A stretch of 64,000 bases of DNA, from positions 5,022,001 through 5,086,000 of the forward strand of contig CAXXSX010000002.1 of the NCBI GenBank assembly GCA_963677165.2, given 5' to 3'. Numbering within the stretch: position 1 is the stretch's first letter; the number at the start of each line of letters is the position of its first letter. Under the pieces are notes generated by a model. That model was not told the DNA's origin, did not search any database, and saw only the letters and a program-made list of their open reading frames with translations. This DNA is from JAFGXT01 sp963677165. Lineage in GTDB: Bacteria > Verrucomicrobiota > Lentisphaeria > Victivallales > SZUA-371. A program made the position numbers and the translations under genes. This document shows positions 53,329 to 62,138 of this stretch, in pieces.

Positions 53329-53742
53329 TCTTGACTTCACCATCTTTCTCAACATCGCAATTATTTTCAATCTGCTAAATTATAGTAATTTGGTTCAGAT
53401 TAAAACCGTTCGTGTTTTTATACATGATTTTTTCAAAGTTTTCGATCAGTTTCCATGTTCACCACTCTCATATATGAATAAAATATAAGATATATTGTCA
53501 TCCGCTCTACAAATAAAATGTAAATAAAAGTATACTTTGCTACTTGACATATCAATTCTGAGCTTATACCTTACTAATCATATAGACTTTTTTTGTTATA
53601 TTAAAAGAAAGTTTAACTATGGGAACTAAACAAATGTTTATCCCCTAAATTCAGGTTATTTTCCAAATTAAGATACCGCAACCGGAAATATACCGCAGAA
53701 AAATGATTATAAAGTCAGTCACATAACACAGGTAGTATAAGC
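53329..53742. promoter_or_regulatory. Long intergenic region before the Rrf2 gene with candidate promoter
   Basis: No supported gene. A perfect -35 box, TTGACA, is at 53544-53549, with only a weak -10 (TACCTT, about 17 bp later). No strong hairpins. A 9-codon ORF (53619-53648) is present but has poor support. The space may hold binding sites of the Rrf2 regulator, but no clear dyad was found. Confidence 0.35.
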
Positions 53743-54162
53743 ATGCAGTTGTCAACCAAACCACGATATGCTCTAAGAATACTGTTGCAGTTGGCAGCTG
53801 CAGCTGGAGATAACAGAGCAGTAAAAGGCAAGGATCTTTCTAAGAAACAAAATGTAACCGAGGCTTATATTGAACAAATCATGCTTCCGCTAAAACGCAG
53901 TCGCATGATTAAAACCGTGCGTGGATGCAACGGCGGATATATGTTAGCAAAACCAGCCACCGAAATTACTGTACTCAGTATAATTGAAGTCTTTGAAGGT
54001 GAATTAAATTTTGTCAGCTGTCAGGATGGAGTCCATACCTGTAATATGTATGAAAAGTGTTGCACCCGGAGTGTCTGGCAGGAACTCACTGATTTTTTTA
54101 AATCTAAAGCAAATTCTTACAGTCTCTCTGAAATACTTAAAAATAATACGCTTGACTTTTAA
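53743..54162 (+). CDS. Rrf2-family transcriptional regulator (CymR-like)
   Basis: A 139-residue winged-helix regulator with the family start MQLSTKPRYALRILLQLA, the recognition region 'YIEQIMLPLKRSRMIKTVRGCNGGYMLAKP', and a C-terminal cysteine cluster (C93, C100, C106, C107). IscR and NsrR use three cysteines here for an Fe-S cluster, while CymR, which represses cysteine synthesis genes in Firmicutes, has none; the spacing here (x6, x5, none) allows a cluster. Directly upstream of a sulfhydrylase gene, it most likely controls sulfur assimilation. Confidence 0.88.
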   Translation: MQLSTKPRYALRILLQLAAAAGDNRAVKGKDLSKKQNVTEAYIEQIMLPLKRSRMIKTVRGCNGGYMLAKPATEITVLSIIEVFEGELNFVSCQDGVHTCNMYEKCCTRSVWQELTDFFKSKANSYSLSEILKNNTLDF

Positions 54163-54277
54163 CATCACATCTTTATCTTATTCTATAACACAATACTGTT
54201 GTATATTTTTTTTAATTATATTGTTTCTATCTTTTATAATATAAGTACGATATAACAGCATATCATGGAGGGGAACT

Positions 54278-55576
54278 ATGCCTGCTAAAGGAATTTCTAC
54301 AGTGTGTCTGCATGCCGGACAACAGCCGGATCCTGTAACCGGCTCAAGAGCAGTACCTATATATCAGACAACCAGCTATGTATTCAATTCTTCTGAACAC
54401 GCAGCTGATTTATTTGCGCTCAAAGAATTCGGGAATATTTATACCAGATTAATGAACCCGACTACTGATGTTCTGGAAAAACGTCTCGCTGAAATGGATG
54501 GCGGAACCGGAGCACTGGCAACGTCTAGTGGTATGGCCGCGATATTTCTCGGCATTACTACCATTCTAAAAGCAGGTGATCATATTGTAAGTTCCGCCTC
54601 GCTTTACGGCGGCACCCGTACTCTACTGGAACACACCCTGCCCCGATTCGGCATAACAACGACCTTTCTGGACGAATTTACCCCGGAAAGAATCACCGCC
54701 GCCATCAAACCGGAAACCAAACTGGTATATGGTGAGACAATCGGTAATCCTGATGGACGTATTCCTGATTTTATTCCGATCACGAATGCAGCTCACCAGG
54801 CAGGGCTCCCGGTTATGATCGATAATACATTTGCGCCATGCATATGCCGTCCGTTCGATTTCGGCGTTGACATCACAGTTTATTCTTGTACCAAGTGGAT
54901 CGGCGGACACGGTACCACAATTGGTGGAGTTATTATAGACAGTGGCAAGTTCGACTGGGGCAACGGAAAATTCCCGGAGTTCACCGAACCGGATGAGAGT
55001 TATCACGGAATCGTTTATAACGATGCTCTCGGCAATGTTCCCGGCATCGGCAATATTGCTTATATAACCAAAGCACGGGTTCAGGGAATGCGTGACATCG
55101 GCATGTGTCCGAGTCCGGCAAACTCATTCCTGTTGATTCAAGGTGTTGAAACGCTGCCTCTGAGAATCAAAACACATTGTAAAAACACTGTAAAGCTGGC
55201 TGAATTTCTCAAATCCAATCCTCTGGTTGAATGGGTAAATTTCACCGGGTGCCCAGAGCATCCTTCGTATGAAACTGCCGGAAAATACTTGAAATTTGGC
55301 TATGGATCAGTATTGTGTTTCGGAATCAAAGGTGGAGCGGAAGCCGCCCCGAAATTTATTGATTCAGTGAAGCTTGCCAGTCATCTGGCAAATGTAGGCG
55401 ATGCTAAAACGCTGGTGATTCATCCGTGGTCGACAACCCATCAGCAACTGGCTGATAAGGATAAGACTGCAGCAGGAATTACGCCTGAAATGATTAGAGT
55501 GTCAGTTGGAATCGAAGATATAGAAGATATTACCGCTGACTTTGCTCAGGCTCTTAACGCCAGTCAGCAAACATAA
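54278..55576 (+). CDS. O-acetylhomoserine sulfhydrylase (MetY-type) / Cys-Met metabolism PLP enzyme
   Basis: A 432-residue PLP enzyme of the Cys/Met metabolism family. The start GISTVCLHAGQQPDPVTGSRAVPIYQ and the length of 430, longer than MetB/MetC, mark the O-acetylhomoserine sulfhydrylase subgroup. The PLP lysine is in SCTKWIGGHG (Lys206); SSGMAA and YGGT bind the cofactor phosphate. It makes homocysteine from O-acetylhomoserine and sulfide, so inorganic sulfur enters methionine; some members use sulfur-bearing thiols or act as methionine gamma-lyase. A very strong GGAGGGG ribosome site precedes the ATG. Gene order after an Rrf2 regulator suggests control by sulfur supply. Confidence 0.9.
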   Translation: MPAKGISTVCLHAGQQPDPVTGSRAVPIYQTTSYVFNSSEHAADLFALKEFGNIYTRLMNPTTDVLEKRLAEMDGGTGALATSSGMAAIFLGITTILKAGDHIVSSASLYGGTRTLLEHTLPRFGITTTFLDEFTPERITAAIKPETKLVYGETIGNPDGRIPDFIPITNAAHQAGLPVMIDNTFAPCICRPFDFGVDITVYSCTKWIGGHGTTIGGVIIDSGKFDWGNGKFPEFTEPDESYHGIVYNDALGNVPGIGNIAYITKARVQGMRDIGMCPSPANSFLLIQGVETLPLRIKTHCKNTVKLAEFLKSNPLVEWVNFTGCPEHPSYETAGKYLKFGYGSVLCFGIKGGAEAAPKFIDSVKLASHLANVGDAKTLVIHPWSTTHQQLADKDKTAAGITPEMIRVSVGIEDIEDITADFAQALNASQQT

Positions 55577-55597
55577 AAACGGCAATAGAGGTGTGAA

Positions 55598-56428
55598 TTG
55601 GAATTCTGGGATTTGTTTTTTCTATTTCTTATGGGCGGGGTCATCATTTTTACCGTTACCGGAGGAGTGCTGATAAGAAAAAGCCGCCGCCATCGTATCA
55701 TGAGGCAGTCCCTCCCGGAATCATGGCGCAAGATTCTGGAATCCAATGTCATGCTGTATAATATGCTGCCGGATAATCTAAAAAAAGAACTGGAAGGGCG
55801 TATTCAGGTTTTCCTCGAAGAAAAAGAGTTCGAGGGCTGCGGCAACCTTGAGATCACCGATGAAATAAAGGTGACGATCGCTGCCCATGCCTGTATCCTG
55901 CTGCTCAATAAAAATCTTGATTATTACCCTTATCTGCATACGATTCTTGTTTATCCGTCGGCTTACATCGCCAAAGGAGGAAGGCGACTGGGTAACCAGG
56001 TGATTCAAGACGAATTCAGTGCCCGCCTGGGCGAATCATGGTGTAAGGGAGCTGTGGTCCTGGCCTGGGAACATGTGAAGGAGAACGGTAGACACTACGG
56101 CACCGGCCACAACGTTGTTCTGCATGAATTCGCACATCAGCTGGATCAACAGAACGGCGTATCCGATGGTGTTCCTATCCTGAACAGCGTGGCAGAATGT
56201 AAGGAATTCGCGGCAATAATCACCCAAGAATTTTCACATCTGAAAGATGAAGTCGAGCACGGCATCAGGGATGTTATTGATCCTTATGGCGCGGTCAATC
56301 CGGCAGAGTTTTTCGCGGTTTCGACCGAAACTTTCTTTGAACTACCAAAGAATATGAAGAAGAACCACCCTAAGCTCTACCAGGAACTGAAAATCTGCTA
56401 TAAACTTGACCCGTTGGCCTGGATATAA
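55598..56428 (+). CDS. MtfA-type zinc peptidase (M90)
   Basis: A 276-residue protein with an N-terminal membrane helix (about 4-24) and a zinc peptidase domain with HEFAHQLDQQNG (about 176-187, HExxH) and a distal Glu in 'AEFFAVSTETFF', the MtfA (YeeI) pattern. E. coli MtfA binds the repressor Mlc and has aminopeptidase activity; it lacks the membrane helix seen here. The start is a TTG at 55598 with AGAGGTG just upstream, 21 bp after the sulfhydrylase stop, so it may be co-transcribed with it. The function is uncertain. Confidence 0.82.
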   Translation: MEFWDLFFLFLMGGVIIFTVTGGVLIRKSRRHRIMRQSLPESWRKILESNVMLYNMLPDNLKKELEGRIQVFLEEKEFEGCGNLEITDEIKVTIAAHACILLLNKNLDYYPYLHTILVYPSAYIAKGGRRLGNQVIQDEFSARLGESWCKGAVVLAWEHVKENGRHYGTGHNVVLHEFAHQLDQQNGVSDGVPILNSVAECKEFAAIITQEFSHLKDEVEHGIRDVIDPYGAVNPAEFFAVSTETFFELPKNMKKNHPKLYQELKICYKLDPLAWI

Positions 56429-56432
56429 TTTT

Positions 56433-56813
56433 TTACAGTAAAGTATATTCGATCGGATTATCAAAAACCTGCTTAATCGGACAATTCTTCATGGCTAATT
56501 CAACCACCCGGTCATGGGTCTGCTGGTCAATCTCACCGGCAATCTCAATCGTACTACTGAAAACGGTCTTCGTTTCGTCACTATGATCAATAGCCGCAAT
56601 AACTTTTACCTCAGAATATTCAACCCGCATTTTATCAAGTACCACCCGAGTGGAAATATCAAGACACGAAGCATATGCCGCGCAAAGCAGATCAAAAGGG
56701 GAATAACCGCTGCCGGTTCCTCCCTTGGCTTCTGGTGCATCCACCAGAATACTTTGTTTTCCATTTGTTACATCGGTATGAAAATTAATCTTTCCGCTAA
56801 CTGCTGTAATCAT
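56433..56813 (-). CDS. OsmC-like peroxidase-family protein
   Basis: A 126-residue OsmC/YhfA-type protein with the two conserved cysteines in ASCLDIS and KNCPIKQV, which act as peroxidatic and resolving thiols for organic hydroperoxides in true OsmC/Ohr proteins. The length fits the short YhfA-like subgroup, in which the activity is less certain. Start at 56813 chosen because GGAGGA lies 8 bases upstream; a longer in-frame version from 56837 would include the ribosome site. Convergent with the MtfA-type gene with only 4 bp between stops. Confidence 0.88.
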   Translation of the reverse strand: MITAVSGKINFHTDVTNGKQSILVDAPEAKGGTGSGYSPFDLLCAAYASCLDISTRVVLDKMRVEYSEVKVIAAIDHSDETKTVFSSTIEIAGEIDQQTHDRVVELAMKNCPIKQVFDNPIEYTLL

Positions 56814-56897
56814 AATAAATTCCTCCATAAAAAACATTCTATATGTTCAATTATAATTGATCGAAAAAGTTTTTCCACCTGCAATGAAACGCAAAAA

Positions 56898-57728
56898 TCA
56901 ATGAAAATGTATTTCCCTGAATTTTTTGGGAGACATTCCGGAATATTTTTTAAAATCGTTGGAAAAATAAAGCTGATTCGCATACCCCAGCCGACACGCA
57001 ATCTCTTTAATGACCATTGATGTGTTTGCAAGCAAATATGTTGCCTGCTGTTTACGGTAGTTTATCCTGTACTGCTGTGGCGATACTCCATAATGAGCAC
57101 GAAAACGACTAGTCAAAGTAGAATGACTTATTCCCAGTTTTTTCGCAAGAAGAGCTACCGTAAATTTCCCAGACACATTATGTTCCAGATGGGATCGTGC
57201 CAGAGCCATAAGTTTCTGTTCTTCGCTCTCTTCTCCTGCCTGTGCCGAAATCTGTGTCAGTATTTTCCATGTCATCCCCAAAAGGTCAGGAACATCACTC
57301 TCTTCTCCATCAAAAAAACGCCGCCCTAATTCCATAATATTGTCATGAAGAGTCTCTGCATTTTCCCTTTTGATACATACCGGCTGCATTAAACACAGTT
57401 CTTCTGAGATGTTTTGTAGAATCGTCCCCTTGAGTTCAAGAACGATTTTATGGTAATACGGAACTGAAGTAGTCGAAAATTGATAATTGCTATGCTCAGG
57501 AATAACCAGTAAATCTCCCTGAGACAACTGAAAACATCTGCCGTCAGATATCTCATATATAATGTTGCCATCCAAAATCAGGTTGATCAACATATATGGA
57601 CTGTTCATTCCAGAAAAACAGATTTTATTTCTTCGGATCGCTTCCTCCCAGCAAAATGGATATACCGGCCATTCACGATATGATGAATACCAATACCGGG
57701 CACGATATAAACTAAGATCAGAACACAT
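56898..57728 (-). CDS. AraC-family regulator next to the six-hairpin glycosidase gene
   Basis: A 276-residue protein with an N-terminal cupin-like sugar-sensing domain ('SPYMLINLILDGNIIYEISDGR', 'LSQGDLLVIPEHSNYQFS') and a C-terminal double helix-turn-helix ending CRLGYANQLYFSNDFKKYSGMSPKKFR. Start set at 57728 because AAAGGT is 8 bases upstream; the 41 extra upstream codons are AT-rich, Ile/Tyr-heavy and unlike the family. It is divergent from the glycosidase gene, 146 bp apart, and probably activates it in response to its substrate. Confidence 0.9.
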   Translation of the reverse strand: MCSDLSLYRARYWYSSYREWPVYPFCWEEAIRRNKICFSGMNSPYMLINLILDGNIIYEISDGRCFQLSQGDLLVIPEHSNYQFSTTSVPYYHKIVLELKGTILQNISEELCLMQPVCIKRENAETLHDNIMELGRRFFDGEESDVPDLLGMTWKILTQISAQAGEESEEQKLMALARSHLEHNVSGKFTVALLAKKLGISHSTLTSRFRAHYGVSPQQYRINYRKQQATYLLANTSMVIKEIACRLGYANQLYFSNDFKKYSGMSPKKFREIHFH

Positions 57729-57779
57729 AGAATCGACCTTTTTACGATTTTTTATATATTTTAAATATATTATTATATA

Positions 57780-57793
57780 TTTTATGCATAAAA
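57780..57793. promoter_or_regulatory. Perfect 14-bp palindrome in the AraC/glycosidase intergenic region
   Basis: TTTTATGCATAAAA, a perfect palindrome 52 bp upstream of the AraC-type start. Its TTATGCATAA core is identical to that at 17394-17403 in the GH94/LacI region, so it could be a shared regulator site; chance is also possible in such AT-rich DNA. Confidence 0.35.
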
Positions 57794-57874
57794 TAATATT
57801 GTCATTGCTCCTTATATAATTAGAATATATATAAACCAATAATAATATCAACTAAAATCCCGGAGAAAATAGTC

Positions 57875-59896
57875 ATGAAATGCTGTTCGGAAAACGTTAC
57901 CGGCAATTACGTACCGCCACCAATCGGCAATGGCGACTTGTCCATTCAGATCGACAATGAAGGAATCCAGAGACAAAAGTCCTACTACAACATGACGCCA
58001 TGCATATATCGGGCAGGAAGACGTTACGATTCAACCGGCTATCCGCTGGTTCCGTTCGGATATTTTCTTCAGGATTCGGGTACGATCAACCACTGGACCC
58101 AGGAACTGGATGTTATCAATGCCCGTATACTGACCGAATGCAACTATGCTGACGGCTCAACCATTGAAACTGAAACTTTTGTCCATCTAAATCATCCACT
58201 GCTGGCAATTCGTAAACGTTTTTCAGGGAAATATACCTTCCGTTATTTACTGGCGGATATTGGAGAAGACCGCAAACCGCCCAAACGTATGCGTTTTATA
58301 ACAGACCCCCATGAACATGGGATTGATATTCATTATGAACTTGATGACATGCAGGAATCCCGCGGTGTAATTTCTATCTGGACTAACTGCAAAAATGCCG
58401 AAATATCCGTTAATAAGAATGAATTTATCATCACGGTGGAAAGTAAATCCGGTGCCGACTTCTTCATTACCATGAATGACTCCATTGACAATGACGATAT
58501 CAACACATCAGCAATGCATTTACGTGATCAAGTCAAAACCGAGGGCTATGACGGAATGTTTGCATCGCACCAGACAGCCTGGGCCGAATACTGGGCCGAA
58601 TCCTATGTAAAACTGCCATCTCAAAAAGAGCAGGACCTCTATTATACCGCCCAGTATCATCTGCGGATATCCTCCACCCGCTGGTCGCTGCCGGTCGGTA
58701 TATTTCCGGGACACTGGCAGGGAAAGTATTTCTCATTCGACGATTACTTTTCGTTTATGGGACTGGTTACCAGTGGTCATCATGCCATGGCGCGACGCAT
58801 TCCCGAGTTTCGATTCAAAACAATGCCGCAGGCAAAAGATCGTGCCCATCGCTATTTTGGACAGAATTTATCCGGTGCCCGCTGGTATTGGGAACTGCTC
58901 GAAGACGGCAATACCGAAGGCTCAGTGGGAGGCTTCTGGCTGGAACATATTTTTCATATTGCCAATATCGCTCTCGGCGCCTGGTACTACTATCAGTATT
59001 CCGGCGACCGGGAATACCTTGAAAATATCGCCTGGCCGGTAATTAACGCCTGCGCGGAATTCTATCAGGTTCAATCGATCCAACCTTTCCCGGACGGAAG
59101 ACTGATTGTCGGGAAATGCACTGATCTGGAACGACTCGGGCCCGGACGAGAAAACGCATTTATGACAACCTGTGGCGTTATCGCCACTCTGGAAAGCGCC
59201 GCTAAAGCGGCAGAATTGCTCGGACTTGATCCAGCTAAAGTAACAGATCGCAGGAACGCTGCCGGCAAATTACGCGAATCTCTGCCCAAGTCAGAAGGCA
59301 GATATATTCCTTACCCGGAATGTCCTGAAAAAAGCATCGCTCTGTTTGCCGGACTATTCCCCTACCCTGCTCTTGCAAAAGATGATCCGTGCCAGCTTGC
59401 CGCCATCAACGATTACCTGGCTTGTGAAAAAGACTACGGCAATATGTACCCGGTCGGTAACTCCGTATGCACTTGGTATGCAGGATGGAAAGGAGTTGCT
59501 TTTGCCCGGATGGGAAACTTTGCCACTGCCCGGGAATGTATTGAACAATGCGTTGACGAAGCGAAAAACAATTGCTTCTCAGAAATATTCGAAATCGGGA
59601 ATCCGCCACATCATCCCTGGTTTACAACTGCCGAAGGAAGTTACGTCCACCTGGTCAATGAGACTCTTCTCCAATCGACTGAAAATGAAATACGTATACC
59701 AGACAACGGCATGAAGGATTATGCTTTCAAACTGGCAGCCGTTGGCGGAGTTATGGTGGAAGCGGAAGTAAGCGCCGGACAAACCCGCCGCCTGCAAATT
59801 ACCGCAACGGTACCGTACAGCGGCAAACTCATTCTGCCCGACAACAAAGTTATCCAGCTTGAATTACAGGCCGGACAGAACAAAAAAGTATTCTAA
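57875..59896 (+). CDS. Six-hairpin (alpha/alpha)6 glycosidase, GH65/GH95-like
   Basis: A 673-residue cytoplasmic protein (no signal peptide). The N-terminal beta-sandwich (1-220) opens with VPPPIGNGDLSIQI, like the 'PIGNG' start of GH95 enzymes. The helical barrel follows ('YYTAQYHLRISSTRW', 'WQGKYFSFDDYFSFMGLVTSGHHAMARRI', 'GNTEGSVGGFWLEHIFHI', 'GNMYPVGNSVCTWYAGWKG'), with candidate acid residues in EDGNTEG and FWLEH, and a small C-terminal beta-domain. The fold class is clear, but the exact GH family and substrate are not; fucosides or related deoxysugars are a possible target by analogy with GH95. GGAG precedes the ATG. It converges on the Gfo/Idh/MocA gene. Confidence 0.75.
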   Translation: MKCCSENVTGNYVPPPIGNGDLSIQIDNEGIQRQKSYYNMTPCIYRAGRRYDSTGYPLVPFGYFLQDSGTINHWTQELDVINARILTECNYADGSTIETETFVHLNHPLLAIRKRFSGKYTFRYLLADIGEDRKPPKRMRFITDPHEHGIDIHYELDDMQESRGVISIWTNCKNAEISVNKNEFIITVESKSGADFFITMNDSIDNDDINTSAMHLRDQVKTEGYDGMFASHQTAWAEYWAESYVKLPSQKEQDLYYTAQYHLRISSTRWSLPVGIFPGHWQGKYFSFDDYFSFMGLVTSGHHAMARRIPEFRFKTMPQAKDRAHRYFGQNLSGARWYWELLEDGNTEGSVGGFWLEHIFHIANIALGAWYYYQYSGDREYLENIAWPVINACAEFYQVQSIQPFPDGRLIVGKCTDLERLGPGRENAFMTTCGVIATLESAAKAAELLGLDPAKVTDRRNAAGKLRESLPKSEGRYIPYPECPEKSIALFAGLFPYPALAKDDPCQLAAINDYLACEKDYGNMYPVGNSVCTWYAGWKGVAFARMGNFATARECIEQCVDEAKNNCFSEIFEIGNPPHHPWFTTAEGSYVHLVNETLLQSTENEIRIPDNGMKDYAFKLAAVGGVMVEAEVSAGQTRRLQITATVPYSGKLILPDNKVIQLELQAGQNKKVF

Positions 59897-59901
59897 GCGT
59901 T

Positions 59902-59928
59902 AACCGGCAGATATCATATCTGCCGGTT
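59902..59928. terminator. Perfect stem-loop between convergent genes
   Basis: AACCGGCAGATA (59902-59913) pairs with TATCTGCCGGTT (59917-59928) over 12 bp with a 3-base loop. It lacks a clear T-run on either strand, so it is a weak intrinsic terminator or an RNA 3'-end stabiliser. Confidence 0.6.
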
Positions 59929-59940
59929 GCAACAAAATCA

Positions 59941-61083
59941 TCAGCGTCCGAGTTTATCCCAGACCGGTTCCAGATCAAACATAGCGCCATCTTTTGCCGC
60001 ATTATCAATTGCCAATGCGGTAATCGCGCTTTCAAGACCTTCGTTTCCGCTGCATTTTGGGTCGGTTCCGTTTTGCATGGTATCGTAGAGCTCTTTCATG
60101 ATATAATCATCGCCTCCACCGTGACCGTCAGCACCAAAGTTGAACACCTGAGTTGCCTCTTCGCCCAATCGGCGCGCTTCCAGAGAGCTGGAGTATAACT
60201 CAACTTTAATGGTGCCTTCCGTGCCGGAAATATACATACGGCGTTCTGGAATCGCATTGGACATGGTCGCCTGGAACTGAACCTTAATACCATTGCGGTA
60301 CTGCAAAATTGCCACCAGGTTATCCATCAGGTCTTTATCAGACTCAAACGGACACGGCTCCGCATGCGGATCCCACCAGCCACCAAATAAAGATTTGCCG
60401 TCTTTATCAACAAATTTATTGTGAAACTCCTTATTCTCCTGAACAAAGAAATCAAGTCCGCCGAATGCCGCTGCTTTGGTAGGAATCGAACCGGCAAACC
60501 AGTTGATCAGGTCAAGATCGTGGCAACATTTTTCCAAAATATGCGGTCCGGCATACTTGGTATAGCGGCGCCAGTTACACATTATATAAGATCCATGTGA
60601 AGGTGTGATATTCTCATTGGCGTCAATACTCAGTATACGCCCAATATAACCGGAATCCAGTAGTTCCCTGACTTTGCGATAGATAGGCGCATAGCGTAGA
60701 ACAAACCCGGTAGCGAAAATTTTGCCGCTGCCCTGATGAGCCTCATAAATTTCCTGACAATCTTCAATCTTAGTAGCCAGAGGTTTCTCTGAGAATACAT
60801 TTTTACCAGCAGCAAAACCAGCCAGAATATGTTCTTTATGAAATGCATTCGGAGAGAATACCATCACCCAGTCAACTCCCGGTGTATTAATCGCTTCTTC
60901 ATAAGAAGAGCAAATACGGCTATCTGTCTGCCATTTTTCAACTGTTTCTGCCGCAACTTCACGGTCAGGATCAAATACAGACAAAATTTTTACGTTTTCT
61001 CCATCGCGCAATAAATTTCCAACAACTCCACGACTTCTGCTTCCGGCACTGATTACCGCAACGCCAATGCTTTCACTGCTCAT
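59941..61083 (-). CDS. Gfo/Idh/MocA family NAD(P)-dependent oxidoreductase
   Basis: A 380-residue dehydrogenase. The N-terminal Rossmann fold reads GVAVISAGSRSRGVVGNLL, then 'ILSVFDPD' and the family signature VFSEKPLATKIEDCQEI (EKP motif, catalytic Lys). The C-terminal GFO_IDH_MocA domain includes 'CCHDLDLINWFAGSIPTKAAAFGG' with the catalytic-site His/Asp. It oxidises or reduces a hydroxyl of a sugar or sugar derivative. Start at 61083 chosen because GGAGAA is 4 bases upstream; MENK upstream of it overlaps that site. Divergent from an AraC gene and convergent with the glycosidase gene, it may process the sugar released by that enzyme. Confidence 0.92.
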   Translation of the reverse strand: MSSESIGVAVISAGSRSRGVVGNLLRDGENVKILSVFDPDREVAAETVEKWQTDSRICSSYEEAINTPGVDWVMVFSPNAFHKEHILAGFAAGKNVFSEKPLATKIEDCQEIYEAHQGSGKIFATGFVLRYAPIYRKVRELLDSGYIGRILSIDANENITPSHGSYIMCNWRRYTKYAGPHILEKCCHDLDLINWFAGSIPTKAAAFGGLDFFVQENKEFHNKFVDKDGKSLFGGWWDPHAEPCPFESDKDLMDNLVAILQYRNGIKVQFQATMSNAIPERRMYISGTEGTIKVELYSSSLEARRLGEEATQVFNFGADGHGGGDDYIMKELYDTMQNGTDPKCSGNEGLESAITALAIDNAAKDGAMFDLEPVWDKLGR

Positions 61084-61119
61084 TTTATTCTCCATTGATT
61101 TTTATATCACATTGATTTT

Positions 61120-61171
61120 TACACAAATTCCGTGTATAAGTAAATTATACAAGAAAATTTACAACAGTAAA
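61120..61171. promoter_or_regulatory. Two dyads in the divergent oxidoreductase/AraC region
   Basis: TACAC-N7-GTGTA (61120-61136) and TTTAC-AACA-GTAAA (61158-61171) lie in the 105-bp intergenic region. Both could be binding sites for the neighbouring AraC-type regulator. Confidence 0.4.
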
Positions 61172-61188
61172 TGTAAAAAAGTTGCATA

Positions 61189-62046
61189 ATGGCTATCAAA
61201 ATAGAACATTCAGAAAAATTAACCGTACACCATCTCCATAAGGGCATGCACCCCCTGCATAAAGATTATGGTTTCTGGATATGCAGCACAGGCGGATGCT
61301 CTTCCGCGCCTCTCCCTGAGTTGCCAACCCGATATTTTGAGTTCTATTCACTTTCGCATATGTATGACGGCAGCGGACAATTTACGGATAATAAAAAACG
61401 CACATATACGATTTCTCCCGGTCAGGGAATTTTAATATCACCCAATTATATTCATTCTTATGGTGCCGCCGCGAAAAACTATATCGAAGACTCCATCTGT
61501 TTTTATGGTCCAGTGGCAGACACCTTTTATAAATACGGAATTATTTCAGACGGAATCATTGAGATCGGCAAGGCCAGACGTTTACTCCCAATCATAAAAA
61601 TGGCATCTGATCCTGCCGTCGACGCACAATTAAACGCTAATCTGGCACTCCAGAAACTGCTTCTGGATATTTACCATGAAAATCGCAAAAAATCAAAACC
61701 GGAAAAATACGAAAACCTCAAACAACTTCTCAGTATGATCAGAGAAGATACTCAAAAATGGTGGTCCATCGAAGAAATGGCGGAATTCTGCAATTTAAGC
61801 ACAGCGCAATTCCGCCGCGTCTTCAAACGCCATACCGGAATGCTGCCCAAGGATTATATTGACCGCCTGAAAATCCTCAAAGCAGCCGAGCTATTGATCG
61901 GCACAAATTATTCAGTTGAGGAAATAGCTGGAATGTTCGGCTACCGCGATCCTTTTCATTTCAGTAAACGCTTTAAACAAATCACCGGCTTTGCCCCCCT
62001 GCACTATCGTACAGAATTTGTATTGAACAATTCGATATCCCGCTAA
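61189..62046 (+). CDS. AraC-family regulator next to the Gfo/Idh/MocA gene
   Basis: A 285-residue protein. The N-terminal cupin-like domain has 'FYSLSHMYDGSGQFTDNKKRTYTISPGQGILISPNYIHSY'. The C-terminal DNA-binding part has 'WWSIEEMAEFCNLSTAQFRRVFKRHTGMLPKDYI' and the AraC signature MFGYRDPFHFSKRFKQITGFAPLHYR, so both helix-turn-helix units are intact. No good ribosome site is visible before ATG 61189. It presumably controls the divergent oxidoreductase and perhaps the glycosidase; sensing a sugar is inferred from the context. Confidence 0.9.
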   Translation: MAIKIEHSEKLTVHHLHKGMHPLHKDYGFWICSTGGCSSAPLPELPTRYFEFYSLSHMYDGSGQFTDNKKRTYTISPGQGILISPNYIHSYGAAAKNYIEDSICFYGPVADTFYKYGIISDGIIEIGKARRLLPIIKMASDPAVDAQLNANLALQKLLLDIYHENRKKSKPEKYENLKQLLSMIREDTQKWWSIEEMAEFCNLSTAQFRRVFKRHTGMLPKDYIDRLKILKAAELLIGTNYSVEEIAGMFGYRDPFHFSKRFKQITGFAPLHYRTEFVLNNSISR

Positions 62047-62138
62047 TAAATTAACTTGATCCTAATCAAAAAATACTTGTCATTACGATAACTGCAATTA
62101 TAATATTTATAATAGAAAATCCGGGGATAATTATTATA

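Noticed and set aside
53619..53648. Nine-codon ORF (MGTKQMFIP) upstream of the Rrf2 gene as a leader peptide
   Set aside because: The ribosome site is weak and no terminator or exclusive hairpins follow it, unlike the ABC-F leader.
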